A program made the position numbers and the translations under genes. Positions 34,137 through 44,666 of a stretch of 64,000 nucleotides of DNA are shown piece by piece. This stretch comes from Pseudopithomyces maydicus (taxonomy: Eukaryota > Ascomycota > Dothideomycetes > Pleosporales > Didymosphaeriaceae). Position 1 is the stretch's first letter, and each line of letters begins with the position of its first letter. Location: positions 620,001-684,000 of the forward strand of contig JANTUC010000017.1 in the NCBI GenBank assembly GCA_026873275.1, given 5' to 3'. Below the pieces are notes generated by a model, which had not been told where the DNA came from, searched no databases, and saw nothing but the letters and a program-made list of their open reading frames with translations.

Positions 34137-34425
34137 GGCGAGAGTGTGTGGGGTGTGGGTGCGTGCCTTCACATGCGGGTGCAGCGTTGCATACCTGAAT
34201 AGAGTGTTTGTTTACGGCTGGCCTGCATGCGGACAAGCGTGGGCACGTGCCGTGGTGGCGCACCGGTGCGGGCAGGGCGGCAGGGCGGGCAGGCCATGGC
34301 AGGGCTCCGTGGATGCTATTGCGCAATCGGCCGCGGCAGGGCAAAGCTTCGTCTCGCAGTGCCCCAGCCCACTGCGGTGCAGGCTCTCTCCCCAGACAGC
34401 CCATTGCAGTTGCAACATTGTGATC
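34137..34425. promoter_or_regulatory. Divergent promoter region CND3/MCY1-like
   Basis: 289 bp between two start codons on opposite strands. No ORF of interest; likely holds both core promoters and 5-prime UTRs. Confidence 0.6.
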
Positions 34426-35613
34426 ATGTTCAGGACCGCGCCACGCCGATTTGCTGCCTCCCTCGGGCGAAGTGCCGACGCTCTCTCGCAGCTGGAAGCC
34501 AGCTACCAGACCGGCATCAACATCTCCAAGGCCCAGGGCATTGGCCACCGCGGCTTCATTGACGGTACCGTCCACACCCAACCAGCCCGTGTCCGCTTCC
34601 TCTGACGCCCCTCAGCAATTGGCAAGACGCCCCTCATCCGTCTCAAGCGCCTCTCCGAAGAAACCGGCTGCAATGTGCTGGGCAAGGCCGAGTTCCAGAA
34701 CCCTGGAGGCAGCGTCAAGGACCGCGCTGCCCTCTGGCTCGTCGAGAACGCCGAGAAGATGGGCCAGCTGAAGCCTGGAGGCACTGTGATTGAAGGCACC
34801 GCCGGCAGCACGGGCATTGGCCTTGCCCACGTCTGCCGCTCCAAGGGCTACAAGCTGGTCATTTACATGCCCAACACCCAGTCGCAAGGCAAGATCGACT
34901 TGCTGAGGCTGCTCGGTGCCGAGGTCTACCCTGTGCCTGCTGTCGCCTTCGACAACCCGCAGAACTACAACCACCAGGCCAAGAGACACGCCGAAAGTTT
35001 GGACAATGCCATCTGGACAAATCAGTTCGACAATGTCGCGAACCGCCAGGCCCACATCGAGAGCACCGGTCCCGAGATCTGGTACCAGACCGAGGGCAAG
35101 GTCGATGCCTTCACCTGCGCAACGGGAACCGGAGGTTCGCTCGCTGGTGTGACTCGCTACCTCAAGGAGAAGAGCGACGGCCGGGTGAAGAGCTTCCTCG
35201 CCGACCCGCCTGGCTCCGTGCTGCATTCATACATCCAAAGTGGAGGCAAGCTGGCCGAGCGCCAGGGCGGCTCTATAACAGAGGGCATTGGTCAGGGACG
35301 TGTCACCGACAATCTGAAGCCCGACATTGACCTTCTGGATGGCTCGCTGCACATTAGCGACGAAAAGACCATCGAGATGGTGTACCGCTGTCTCGACGAA
35401 GAGGGTCTCTACCTCGGCGCGAGCTCCTGCTTGAACGTGGTCGCAGCGAAAGAGGTGGCGGAGAAGCTAGGAAAGGGTCACACTGTTGTGACTCTGCTTT
35501 GTGATGGCGCATACCGCTACGCCGATAGGCTTTTCTCCAAGAAGTGGCTCGAGGAAAAGAAGCTGCTCGGCGCGATACCCCAGCATCTGACCAAGTATAC
35601 TGTTCTACCTTAA
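34426..35613 (+). CDS. mcy1: Mitochondrial cysteine synthase-like PLP enzyme (Mcy1 type)
   Basis: Fold-type II PLP enzyme of the cysteine synthase family. Exons 34426-34564 and 34616-35613, 378 residues; the 51 bp intron is GTACCG...CCTCAG. The N-terminus MFRTAPRRFAASLGR is Arg-rich without acidic residues, a likely mitochondrial signal. The PLP Lys sits in NPGGSVKDRAA, and the substrate or phosphate loop reads EGTAGSTGIGLA, which is the signature of the yeast Mcy1 (YGR012W) group rather than the TSGNTG of O-acetylserine sulfhydrylases. ATGTGGSLAGVTRYLK is the PLP-phosphate glycine loop. In yeast the exact substrate is debated, so O-acetylserine use is an inference. Shares a 289 bp divergent promoter region with CND3. 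Confidence 0.9.
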
Positions 35614-35684
35614 CAAACACCGTTGGCAACAAATACGAATGTAGAACACTGTTCATGTCACGGCTACTTTCGCCACGTTCCTGT

Positions 35685-37087
35685 CTATATCATCGGTGCT
35701 CCGCTCGCAAACCCATTGACTACAGCAGTCATCAGCTGATTGGCAATCGCCGTCTGTGGGGGTACCCTCAGACCACCCTCCTTGTACTCCGGCCCTGCTG
35801 CCTCTCCTAGCCCACTCGTACCCACTCTCAACGCTTCTCTCAACTCTTCGGCAGTGAACCATTTTGCGTCTTCCAACTCGGCATCGTGTCCAAGGTGGAT
35901 GTCCTCGCCTCCTGGTATGGCTTGACCAATGGCACCGATCATCAGGTTGGCCGGATATGGCCACGGTTGCGTGGAATGGATCACGACACGCCCGAGATGT
36001 ACACCACTCTCTTCCCACACTTCACGACGGACAGCTTCTTCCACAGATTCGGCAGGCTCGAGGAAGCCTGCGAGGGTTGAGTACCAGTATGGCGGCCAGC
36101 GCTTCTGACGTCCGAGCAGCATGCGCTGACCGTCCGCTGAGACCACGGCCATGATGACCGTAGGGTCCGTTCGAGGGAAGCAAAGGTTCGAGATACCGGT
36201 CCTCGTCGCACAAGGTGGGCGTTCGGAATTCTGCACAGCGGGCGCGATGTCTTTTGGTGGGCAAGTCCGCTTGAATCCCGCATTGACCGACATGGTGGGA
36301 TATCCGCAGGCCGCGCAGTACGGATTTCTCGCGTTCCAATCGAGTAGATGTCGTGCTTCGGCATATATCGCAGCTATACAGGTTGTCAGTCTCGACTATG
36401 GATCAAGCTTACGACTTCATGGATATCATGGCACCACATGTCACCATGATTCACCCGCCAAGTCTCAATCCTATGAGAACACGTTCAGTCACTCACCTTC
36501 TTGCGCTGGCAAGCTCATATGCATCCTTCCCTTACTAAACTCCTTGCCATCCTCGGTCACCTTCTTAATCAGCTTCTCGCACTCTTCCGTTACGCTCCCC
36601 TTCGGTGTCACATCTACTGCGAACCACGGAACGCCCTTGTAGTGCTCTTTGTAAACGAGTCCCTCACTGCGCTCATCCAGTCCCAGGAATATTATCTGCG
36701 GAATGTAGGTGCTTGAATTGTAGTTCGAAATGGTTTCGGCTTCGGATTTGGAGAATGGATCCTCACCCACAATCGAGGTAACATCGGCAAAGGACGCGGT
36801 GGCGATGGATGTAGGTGAATTCACAAGCGGCTCGAGCTTGTTGAAAAGCAGGACTTTGGTTGTAGGGTGGCGGATTGCTTGAGATAGGAAGGCATGGTCG
36901 GGGCGAAGGAACGATACTCGGTTTAGAGGGGAGCCTGTAGGGGGCCATGTCAATTTCCAAACCTGCTCGAGAGGATAAAGACAGGCGTACCGGAGAAGTA
37001 ATTTGCAATCTCCTTGCCAAATTTCCTTGACAACATGCTGTCGACCTCGGGGTGGGCGGGCTCGGGAAGATCGGGTTGGGGTGGCAT
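35685..37087 (-). CDS. npy1: NADH pyrophosphatase (Npy1/NudC-like Nudix hydrolase)
   Basis: Cleaves NAD(H) and related dinucleotides to mononucleotides; fungal and animal homologues are often peroxisomal. Exons read downward: 36991-37087, 36497-36934 and 35685-36373; 407 residues. Introns 36935-36990 (GTACGC...CTACAG) and 36374-36496 (GTGAGT...TATAG) are canonical. The middle exon is the N-terminal NUDIX-like domain (RHPTTKVLLFNKLEPLV). Exon 3 opens with a zinc ribbon (NPYCAACGYPTM, later RTCPPKD). The Nudix box is GFLEPAESVEEAVRREVWEE, followed by SG. STQPWPYPANLMIG is the NADH-specific SQPWPFPxS-type motif. The C-terminus is GAPMI, not an SKL-like peroxisomal signal. Start ATG at 37087 is 342 bp from the divergent COG2 start. 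Confidence 0.93.
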
Positions 37088-37429
37088 ATCGGTGGGAATC
37101 TAGAAATTCTATCGAATGCACAGAAAACAAAGTTCGATCGAGTGGGAAGGACCGAGGTCAAGCACGGGATAGCAAAGTAAGAAAAGGATAGAAGCTTAAA
37201 GTTACTCCCGAGGTAGCCAATCCTGACGTCGACGGTCAATAGCGCGGGGCAGATTACCAACGTTGCTGATGTGCTGGTTCCGAAATCGGAAAAGCGTCCC
37301 GATGGAGGGTGCCGTTTCGCATCCAGTGTCGCTTATCTCCGACATTCCTCCACGTGTGAGCGCGCCATGCTGCACACGCCAACGCGACTGAAAGTACCCG
37401 CAGCTTAGGTGCGATAGTGTCCAGCCGCT
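37088..37429. promoter_or_regulatory. Divergent promoter region NPY1/COG2
   Basis: 342 bp between divergent start codons; no ORF of interest seen. Confidence 0.55.
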
Positions 37430-38354
37430 ATGGGTCGCTTCTACGTACGTATTCGACTGGATTGCTTTCCTACCCTGCTGTGCCCATTAAACAACTATTC
37501 AGATTGAGGAATCGCCGTCCCCCACCTCCCCATCCCACCATGCCTCCTCCGATTCAGACAGCGACACCGACCTTCCCTACCCAGAGCCATTACCTCGATC
37601 GGCGTTTCTAGACCCTGAATTCACGCCGCAAAAGTACCTTTCCACCCTGCACAACCGCCATCAGACGCTGGAGGACCTGCGCACAGAACTGCGGTCACGG
37701 TCCCAACTGTTGTCACGGGAACTGCTCGACCTGGTCAACACAAACTACACCGATTTTCTGAGTCTGGGTGCGAGTCTCAAAGGTGGAGATGAACGAGTGG
37801 AAGAGGTCCGTGTCGGCCTCCTCGGCTTTAGGAAAGAAGTTACAGGCTTGAAAGAACACGTTCAGAATAGGGAACATGAGGTAGAAGCCCTGGTGAACCA
37901 AAAGATCGAGATCAGGAAGAAGATTGCTGTCGGACGCCAGGTCATAGCTTTCGAGGAGGGACTGCGGAGCCTGGAGGAAGCATTGGTTATCGAGGCCAAG
38001 ACCGCTCCCGATTCGGATAGCGACGAGGAAGATGATGAGGATGAAGACGAAGAGGATGACGAGGACGACCAAGATTCTCTAGCTGGGGTGTCGATTGCGA
38101 AGCTCAAGAGACATGTGCTGCAGTATAGGGTTGCGCAGGAACAGGGCAAGAAACTAGGTGAACATCCGTTCGTGCTTGCGCAGGCGCCAAGGATGGCGAA
38201 AGTACGGAGCACGTTATTGATGGATCTTAGCACGGCATTGCAACAAGCCAAGGGGGCAAAGGCATCGAATAGAGTTTTGAAGATTGTGCAAGTGTTTGGA
38301 GATATGGGAGAGGCAAGTGAGGCCGTTAAAGTGCTGAAGGAATCGAAAGCATGA
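37430..38354 (+). CDS. cog2: Conserved oligomeric Golgi complex subunit 2
   Basis: COG is a tethering complex for retrograde vesicles at the Golgi. Exons 37430-37444 and 37503-38354; 288 residues, the short fungal form. Exon 1 is only 15 nt (MGRFY) before a GTACGT donor; the intron ends CTATTCAG. After a Ser/Asp-rich leader comes the COG2 N-terminal domain: SAFLDPEFTPQKYLSTLHNR, then ELLDLVNTNYTDFLSLGASL and a long coiled coil (LKEHVQNREHEVEALVNQK). An acidic insert (DSDEEDDEDEDEEDDEDD) interrupts the helix-rich C-terminal part. No other in-frame ATG exists upstream of the conserved block, which supports the tiny first exon. Confidence 0.88.
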
Positions 38355-38510
38355 AGAGCCGAGTTGAACTACGCGATACTGAACGGGCATATAAACCCCA
38401 CACCAGCATGAATGATACCCAGCATGAAATACAGTGCCCAAAAATGAAAGTGTTTCTGGCGAGAAAAAAGGGTATGGTACATTGTTCGTACAACCGCAAA
38501 GTTACAAAAT

Positions 38511-39488
38511 CTACATGTACAGCATATTTATGTCGTCCGAAATCCACCTACAAAGGACCTGACAGCTCCTTCGGCGACACAGAGTTCGCCCCCTGTACTC
38601 GCCGTTGAGCGTGAAACCTGGCGAATTCGTCGAGCTGAGCACCACCTCGTGTATCTCCTTGGTCGCCCGATCGCCCAACTGCCCAATGTCCTTCTTGAGC
38701 GCCTCCATGAAAGCCTTGATGTTAGTTTGCATGACCTCAGGCGTGAATCCCAACTGCCCAATGGCTAACCGCACAACCGCATCTCTTTCCCTGTACTCTG
38801 TACCACCCACCATATTCCGCACCGTCGCACCCACACTGCTGACCACGGTGCCCGTCTTCGTCGATGGCATGAGGCCCTTGGGACCCAGAACCCTTCCCAA
38901 TCCAGCCTTGTTCAGCTTTTGCAGAGAATCAATGTGACATATGCACCGATCAAAATCGATCACACCCTCTTTAACCTGCGCGAAGATTTCGTCTTCGCCA
39001 ACGAGAGAAGCGCCCGCAGCGCGTGCTTCGGCGGCAGCTTTGGAGTCTGGAGGCGCGATCACGCAAATGCGGATATCGGTCTTGACGGGGTGCGGTAACC
39101 GCAGTCTGTTACGAACGACAGGGCCGTTCTTGAGTGTGCGGAATCGGACGTGCATTTCGTACTTGGAAGACGTCGGGTTGCGGCCGACTTCGAAGGCTCG
39201 GATGTAGCTGCGATTCCTGTCAGCCGGGTCCTTCATAGCAGGAACGGGGAGAAATTACTGCATGGCGTCGACGAGCGAGAATTGGTCGGCTTTCCGCAAA
39301 TCATATTGGATGAAGTGCTTCCGCGCTTTCTTCTTCTTGCCATCGTTGGACGACCTGGTGGCTGCGCATCGCTTCGATACCTGCTGGAACGGGGCAGAAA
39401 CTAATTGCGGTAGTGAAGGTCGGGCGTTCGCTGCTGAAGGTGCTGTTATTCTGCTCAAAGGAGCGAGAAAGGAGCGTGCGTGTGCCAT
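38511..39488 (-). CDS. mrpl1: Mitochondrial large-subunit ribosomal protein uL1m
   Basis: Mitoribosomal L1-stalk protein. Exon 1 is 39259-39488 (MAHARSFLAPLSRITAPSA, an Arg/Ser/Ala targeting sequence, then KKKKARKHFIQYDLRKADQF). Exon 2 runs from 39207 to 38511; donor GTAATT, acceptor CGCAG, 308 residues. An in-frame alternative acceptor (GACAG, exon from 39216) would add three residues; I prefer 39207 because it yields AMHYIRAFEVG, close to the bacterial L1 pattern. The L1 signature appears as GLGRVLGPKGLMPSTKTGTV. The last roughly 25 residues after LNGEYRGR (CRRRSCQVLCRW...) look unlike L1, so the true C-terminus may be shorter or spliced. TTG at 39530 is not the start. Confidence 0.9.
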
Positions 39489-40769
39489 TGGCGCTGAGAC
39501 GAATGTCGTCTTGTCGCGCGATGCTTCCAAAACTTTGGATCGGACGTCGGGGGTGCCAAGATATCAGATGACTAAGTAGCGTGGTTTGCTCCCCTTCTCA
39601 TGTTGAATGCTCAGTGTCGCTTGTGCATTTCCCCCTCTCTTGGTATGGGATAGTCCTCGCCTCGGGTAGCAATTGTATTCTTCTTGAGATACACAAATTG
39701 CAACAGTCACGTGTTCTGGCGAAAGGGGCCAGCAGCTTGAACCTGTTATACAATCCCACTATATCCTCATCCAATACCTAAGTGCGACAACATCGTAGCG
39801 GGCTCTAAATATACAAAATCTTCGGGGTCTGTTAACCCAGCTCTTGAACAGTATGAATAATTCGCTCCGCTGGAGGTTAATACAAAAGCTTATACGACCC
39901 GAGACCATCTCTCAAGTAACCTGCACCAATTTACCACTGTTACACGCTCATAAGCTACTCGTACAGGCAAATCAATCCTCATGCCAATTTCCTCGCTTTT
40001 CCATGGCCTCAGTTCGTGACATCCCTACCACAGCGGTACAATGCAGGGACGCGGGTCATCCAGATCCGGATCGTTGGCATGTGAAATGCCTGGATTTTTA
40101 AACGCAGTGGGACCCTGTTCTTTCATTGGTAGAATCTGGCCCCAACTGCTACGGGTACGGTGCATGTTACGAAGTGGCTTGCGCACGATAAGCCTCTTTC
40201 TTACGTACTGCTCAAATAACTGGTGGGTCTTTTCTTATAGGAGCTTCCATCGAGCTGACCAGCCCACGGAAAAACCCGCACTATGGGCCACTAACGGAAC
40301 AGGCAGACCCGTTACAGATATTTCTCTGAGCCATCACCCATGTGGCCCGTGTCCGCGGGATCTTTTGAGCGGGTGGATATCAGGCGATGCTTCCGCGTTA
40401 CTAGTGAACCACGATGCTGACGCTGCGCTCTACCCGATAAATTGACATCGTCCACGACCGACGCTGTGATTCACTGCTAAAGCCTGCAAAAACGCTTTTT
40501 CGAACAGAAATCAGCCATCTATCACCACTTCTGAATATCTATGTCTTTGCACTCTACAATTGACGTATCCCTTGAGAAAATACCGCTTACATGTGGCCAT
40601 TACTGTGCTGCATCCTCTGTACTTGGCATTTGGCCTTTAGAACTGTAATCCTGCGCAGGAACGTAGTAGACGACATGGCGGTACAAGGCCCGGATTTGTC
40701 TATAAAGATGGCTCCCATCTCACCTCAATAGTCCATTCCACCCCAGAGTGACTCACAAATACCTTCAAA
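39489..40769. other. 1.3-kb intergenic region
   Basis: No supported gene; overlapping short ORFs at 39581-40445 lack family features. The right end is the promoter of the small secreted protein gene. Confidence 0.5.
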
Positions 40770-41300
40770 ATGCATTACAACAGCCTTGCACTCACCTTCC
40801 TTGGTCTGGCGGCTTCTACCTCCGTTCTTGCTTCTCCCACCCACCGCCGACAATGTCAGACCTTCCGCACTGTCTCTGACCCTGGCTTCTACGTCTCGGG
40901 CTCTATTCCTACCTCGGACTTCCCAGACGATCCTCCGTACTTTGAGAATCAAATCCTCGAATTCCAGCCTGCTCTCGCTGCTGCTAGCGGTCAATGCACC
41001 CTCTTTGGCAACTTCGAGCGCGGCTTCCCCGTCCGCATGGAGGGCAACACAAAACCGGTCCTTGACGTATACCAAAGGCACAGCAGCAGCAACAAGGTGT
41101 TGATCGGAACATTTTCAAATCTGCCAGAGGTGGATGAGAACGGAGAACTCTCTGACATAGTCAGCACTCCCCTTGGGACTGTAGCATGCAGTACGGATAT
41201 TGTGTTTGAGTTTCAAATGAAAGTCGAGAAAGCAGGGTCATGGGCGAACATCGCGTTCGAAGAGGATGGATTGAGTGGATTTGATTTGTTGGCTTGCTAA
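40770..41300 (+). CDS. Small secreted protein, unknown function
   Basis: 176 residues, single exon, with a textbook signal peptide (LALTFLGLAASTSVLASP, cleavage near residue 22) followed by a possible Kex2-like THRRQ site. The mature protein has four cysteines (in RRQCQTF, SGQCTLF, TVACSTD and at the C-terminal LLAC), enough for two disulfides. It is rich in Phe, Ser and Asp, with an N-terminal block SDPGFYVSGSIPTSDFPDDP. No family recognised; size and secretion suit an apoplastic effector-like or cell-surface protein, but nothing shows a host role. Confidence 0.75.
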   Translation: MHYNSLALTFLGLAASTSVLASPTHRRQCQTFRTVSDPGFYVSGSIPTSDFPDDPPYFENQILEFQPALAAASGQCTLFGNFERGFPVRMEGNTKPVLDVYQRHSSSNKVLIGTFSNLPEVDENGELSDIVSTPLGTVACSTDIVFEFQMKVEKAGSWANIAFEEDGLSGFDLLAC

Positions 41301-41923
41301 GCTGGTGCAATCTGTTCATCATGGCTTCAAATTAAATGTAGAGCTTGAATGGGAATCGTCATGTTCAAAGTGCTCCATCAAACTACCCTTGAATCCTGTT
41401 TTGGACTATTGTCCACCAGAGTAGTTGAAATTACCAGTCCCATGGTGCTGGTATTATCGTTTCTCGTGCATATCTTTTAGGTCATGTGAAATTATGAGGA
41501 CTATTGGTTATATCTGTACTTAAGAATACTTAGGTAGCTAGTGGCCCTTTATCATCTTCACAGTGAGCCCTCGGTTGACGGCATTCGTCTTAATGTAGAG
41601 AAATTTCCATTTTATTGGGGGCATAATGCTAATAATCAATAGCGGGTCGCTGCCAACAATATTTGCTACCGTCACTGCTTCGGTAACACTGTGAGAAGCC
41701 GTCCCATATCATTGGCGCTTTTCGGCACAATGCATCCGAGTGTGTAACCCCTCCAAGGCTGCTGCATGCCCACGTGTAATCCAGATGTGGACCAGGCCTA
41801 AAACACCTTCCACAACCACAAGGCACTATCAAGAGTGCCCTATCTATTCCTGATAGTTTGTCTTCTTTGGATACATTGCTTCAAGGGCTACCTTGGTAGC
41901 GTTGTAAAGAGACTTGTACGGCC
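41301..41923. other. Intergenic between the secreted protein and P450 genes
   Basis: 623 bp, AT-rich in part, no recognisable feature; P450 promoter on the right. Confidence 0.5.
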
Positions 41924-43531
41924 ATGGCTAGTTCTATCGTAACAATACTGCTGACTGCAGCCTCGTTGACTGCGCTCTATGTTTACAGTAACGCGAGGAA
42001 ACACAACACCACCGAGAAGCCCCTCCTCAAGATACCTCTCATCGGTGACCTTCACGATTCTCCGGTCGAGAGACCACTGGTAAAGTGGAGCGCATGGTCT
42101 AAAGAATATGGACCCATCACGGTCCCAAAGCTCTTTGGTATTGTACCCATTGTTGTACTTAATTCATACGAAGCCGTGACCGAGCTTTTCAGTCGCCGCA
42201 GCCAGTGGTACAGCAATCGACCACCCTCTGTGACTATGGAGATGATTACTGCCGCTGAGCCAGGACACTCAAAATTCACCTTGATGCATGATTACGATGA
42301 TCATCTCAAGCTACATCATCGCATTCTAGCCCCTGGTCTGGGTGCCCCTGCTGCAAACAGATTCCAACCACTTATGGAATTGGAAGCCAAACAGCTTCTT
42401 CTTGATCTCGTTGGGACCTTGGGCAAGTCTATCGACAACTCTATAATCAGCACGAAAGCAATTTATGATCTGCTTGAACGTACTCAGTCGAGTGTCATTC
42501 TCGCCCTTCACTACGGTTTACGTATTCCCAAATCCGATGAGCCAATACTCCACGAAATCATGGAAACACAAGCGAAAATAACATATCTTGCCGCAAACCC
42601 CCGATTACCAGATTTTGTGCCATTTCTTCGACATTTGCCGGCTTTCGTGTCTCCTTGGAAGCGTCATGCAGATGAGTTGTACGCCTCCCAGATTAAACTG
42701 AATATGCAACTTTTACAGCATGGTAAAGATGCACCAGGGTGGAACGCGACAAAGCAAGCCATTGCAACCGCACAGAAGTATGCACCAATCGACTCTCCAG
42801 TACTAGATCTTGATCTCGCTTTCACGCTCGCAACATCTGTTCAAGGTGGAATGGAGACCTCTCCCCGCCAGATCCTCTGGCTTTTCGTTGCCGCAATTCA
42901 GTACCCTGGCTTTTTAACCCACGCACATCAACTCTTGGACGAAGTCATCGGCCGCGACCGTCTTCCTAAGTTTGAGGACCGCAGCCGCCTCGTCTACCTT
43001 GACGCCATAGCACACGAGCTCTTCCGCTGGCGACCAATCGCCCCCGGCTCGATCCCGCGTCGCGCCGATCGCGCCGATGAATTTGGCGGCGTGAAAATCC
43101 CCAAGGGTGTCACCATCATGGCAAACGCATGGGCCATCAGCCGTGATGAGAATGTTTTCGATCCTTCCGCAGGCGATGTACAGGACTTTGTACCTGAGCG
43201 ATGGATAAGAGACGGCAAAGTGCGAAATGATCTCCCCCTCCCGGTGTTTGGTCAAGGTCGAAGGATTTGCCAGGGCAAGCGGGTTGCCACGGACGGGACA
43301 TTTCTGAACATTGCGCATTTACTTTGGGCCTTTGATATTGAGCCTCTCGAGGGCGAAGAGTCTGATCCGTGGGCTATGGTTGTTGTTGGTTTCATGACTG
43401 AGCCGAGACCCTTGAAATTTCGTCTCAAACCGAGAGGTAGCTGGGTTAGTCATGTTGTGAGAGAAGAATGGGAAAACGCTGAGAAGAGCTTGGAGAAGGT
43501 AATGGGTGTTACAAAAGATGTAGAGAAGTGA
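41924..43531 (+). CDS. Cytochrome P450 monooxygenase
   Basis: Membrane-anchored haem monooxygenase, 535 residues, one exon. An N-terminal ER anchor (IVTILLTAASLTALYVY) is followed by a Pro-containing hinge (LLKIPLIGDL). The K-helix ExxR is in AHELFRWRP and the PERF-like motif reads VPERWIRDG. The haem loop FGQGRRICQGKR has Cys449 as the axial ligand. The I-helix area (TSVQGGMETSPRQILWLF) has ME-T rather than the usual (A/G)GX(D/E)TT, a small departure. The substrate-recognition regions do not match a pathway I can name. No terpene, polyketide or peptide synthase lies nearby, so it is not evidently part of a biosynthetic cluster. Confidence 0.92.
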   Translation: MASSIVTILLTAASLTALYVYSNARKHNTTEKPLLKIPLIGDLHDSPVERPLVKWSAWSKEYGPITVPKLFGIVPIVVLNSYEAVTELFSRRSQWYSNRPPSVTMEMITAAEPGHSKFTLMHDYDDHLKLHHRILAPGLGAPAANRFQPLMELEAKQLLLDLVGTLGKSIDNSIISTKAIYDLLERTQSSVILALHYGLRIPKSDEPILHEIMETQAKITYLAANPRLPDFVPFLRHLPAFVSPWKRHADELYASQIKLNMQLLQHGKDAPGWNATKQAIATAQKYAPIDSPVLDLDLAFTLATSVQGGMETSPRQILWLFVAAIQYPGFLTHAHQLLDEVIGRDRLPKFEDRSRLVYLDAIAHELFRWRPIAPGSIPRRADRADEFGGVKIPKGVTIMANAWAISRDENVFDPSAGDVQDFVPERWIRDGKVRNDLPLPVFGQGRRICQGKRVATDGTFLNIAHLLWAFDIEPLEGEESDPWAMVVVGFMTEPRPLKFRLKPRGSWVSHVVREEWENAEKSLEKVMGVTKDVEK

Positions 43532-43864
43532 TGGTAAGTTCAGGGCAGTTGGTGCGCTTCTCTACAAGAGCTTTCACATCGAGCGACGTGTTATATTGAC
43601 TAACGGCTTTCGCCTTTGGACGGAATCGTTCTGTGGTCCACAATTTCATAAGAATACTCTCAAACAATAAGGACGAAAATATAAGAACATCGTTATCAAA
43701 TAGCAGATCTATCTCGAGCTTTTCTTTCACGATAAATCAGGAACGGGGATCAAAGTCTCCCGCCTCTCCTCTCTCGTGCACACTACCTTCAATGCTGTCA
43801 ATCAGACTCTCGCTACCCGTCTTTTTCCCAACAAATCCTTGTCCCTCGCCCTCTTGCTGGAAGC
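43532..43864. other. Short intergenic region
   Basis: 333 bp between the P450 stop and the stop of the small minus-strand ORF; no features seen. Confidence 0.5.
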
Positions 43865-44140
43865 TCAAGTCTTCTCCCTCCGCGTCTCGCTTGTCCCACT
43901 TGCATTATTGCCATAACTTGTCTGTTTTTGCTTAGCATCCGATGCTTTGACAAGGTAGAAGGCATTCATTTGACGTACCTTTTCTGTCGTAGCCACATCC
44001 AAGCCCTTGCTCGATCTATCCCCAACCTGGAAGGGTACACTTGGATCGCTTCCAGAACCGGCATTCTCCGGCCCCGTACCTTGGTTAATGGGAAGGTCGC
44101 CTTGGTTGGCGGAGGACTCTTGTGCTGTGAGGCTAGACAT
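43865..44140 (-). CDS. Small spliced ORF, unknown function
   Basis: The 91-codon ORF begins MSSLTAQESSANQGDLP and is hydrophilic, Ser/Gly/Asn-rich. Within it a 57 bp segment (43922-43978) has a perfect GTACGT donor after AAAAG, a GCTAAG branch-like box and an AACAG acceptor. Splicing keeps the frame and leaves about 72 residues (exons 43979-44140 and 43865-43921). A consensus intron inside such a short ORF argues for a real gene. No domain recognised; it may be a small disordered or stress-type protein. Confidence 0.45.
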   Translation of the reverse strand: MSSLTAQESSANQGDLPINQGTGPENAGSGSDPSVPFQVGDRSSKGLDVATTEKVRQMNAFYLVKASDAKQKQTSYGNNASGTSETRREKT

Positions 44141-44666
44141 TCTGTGACTGGCAGATGACCTGAGTGCAGAGCTTTGCGATCCAAGACCAAGAGTTTATGA
44201 TGTATTTGCTTGCAAGCAGGCTCAAAGAAGATGGTGTGCTGAAGTTTTAGTGTACGTCATGATGAATAAAGTGGGTCCCATGGTGGCAATTGCAGCATCG
44301 TCCCCATGAAGAACAAGGTTTTTTGTATGTGTAGTCTTCACTGTGCTTAGATTGTATATGACCTAGCTTACCTTTCCAAATCATGTAATATGAAGACTCG
44401 CTTGCTCTGAGCTCACGACTAGTCAGTATTTCGAATCAATCAACGCAATACAACATGTATCCTTACGCCACCTAGACAGAATTCCCAGTCAGCACTTTTC
44501 CTCGCAAGCATGAATACAAATATGATAAATGCAACTAGTAGGGTCATATGTTTCGTAAAAATGCTGTTCGTATTTTTTTCTCTGCTTCTCACCATGGCTC
44601 TACTTGATAGTGAAAACTAGATCCATTAGGCTTTCATGTAGCATGTCAACCTGCTTCTCTTATATT
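44141..44666. other. Intergenic
   Basis: 526 bp between the small ORF start and the helicase stop; AT-rich, no recognisable feature. Confidence 0.5.

Noticed and set aside
33490..34605. 371-codon plus-strand ORF
   Set aside because: Antisense to CND3 exon 1 and running out of frame into MCY1; both real genes are supported by family motifs and splice sites.
39208..39216. Alternative acceptor for the uL1m exon 2
   Set aside because: GACAG gives three extra residues; the CGCAG acceptor better matches the conserved AM(R)YIRA pattern.
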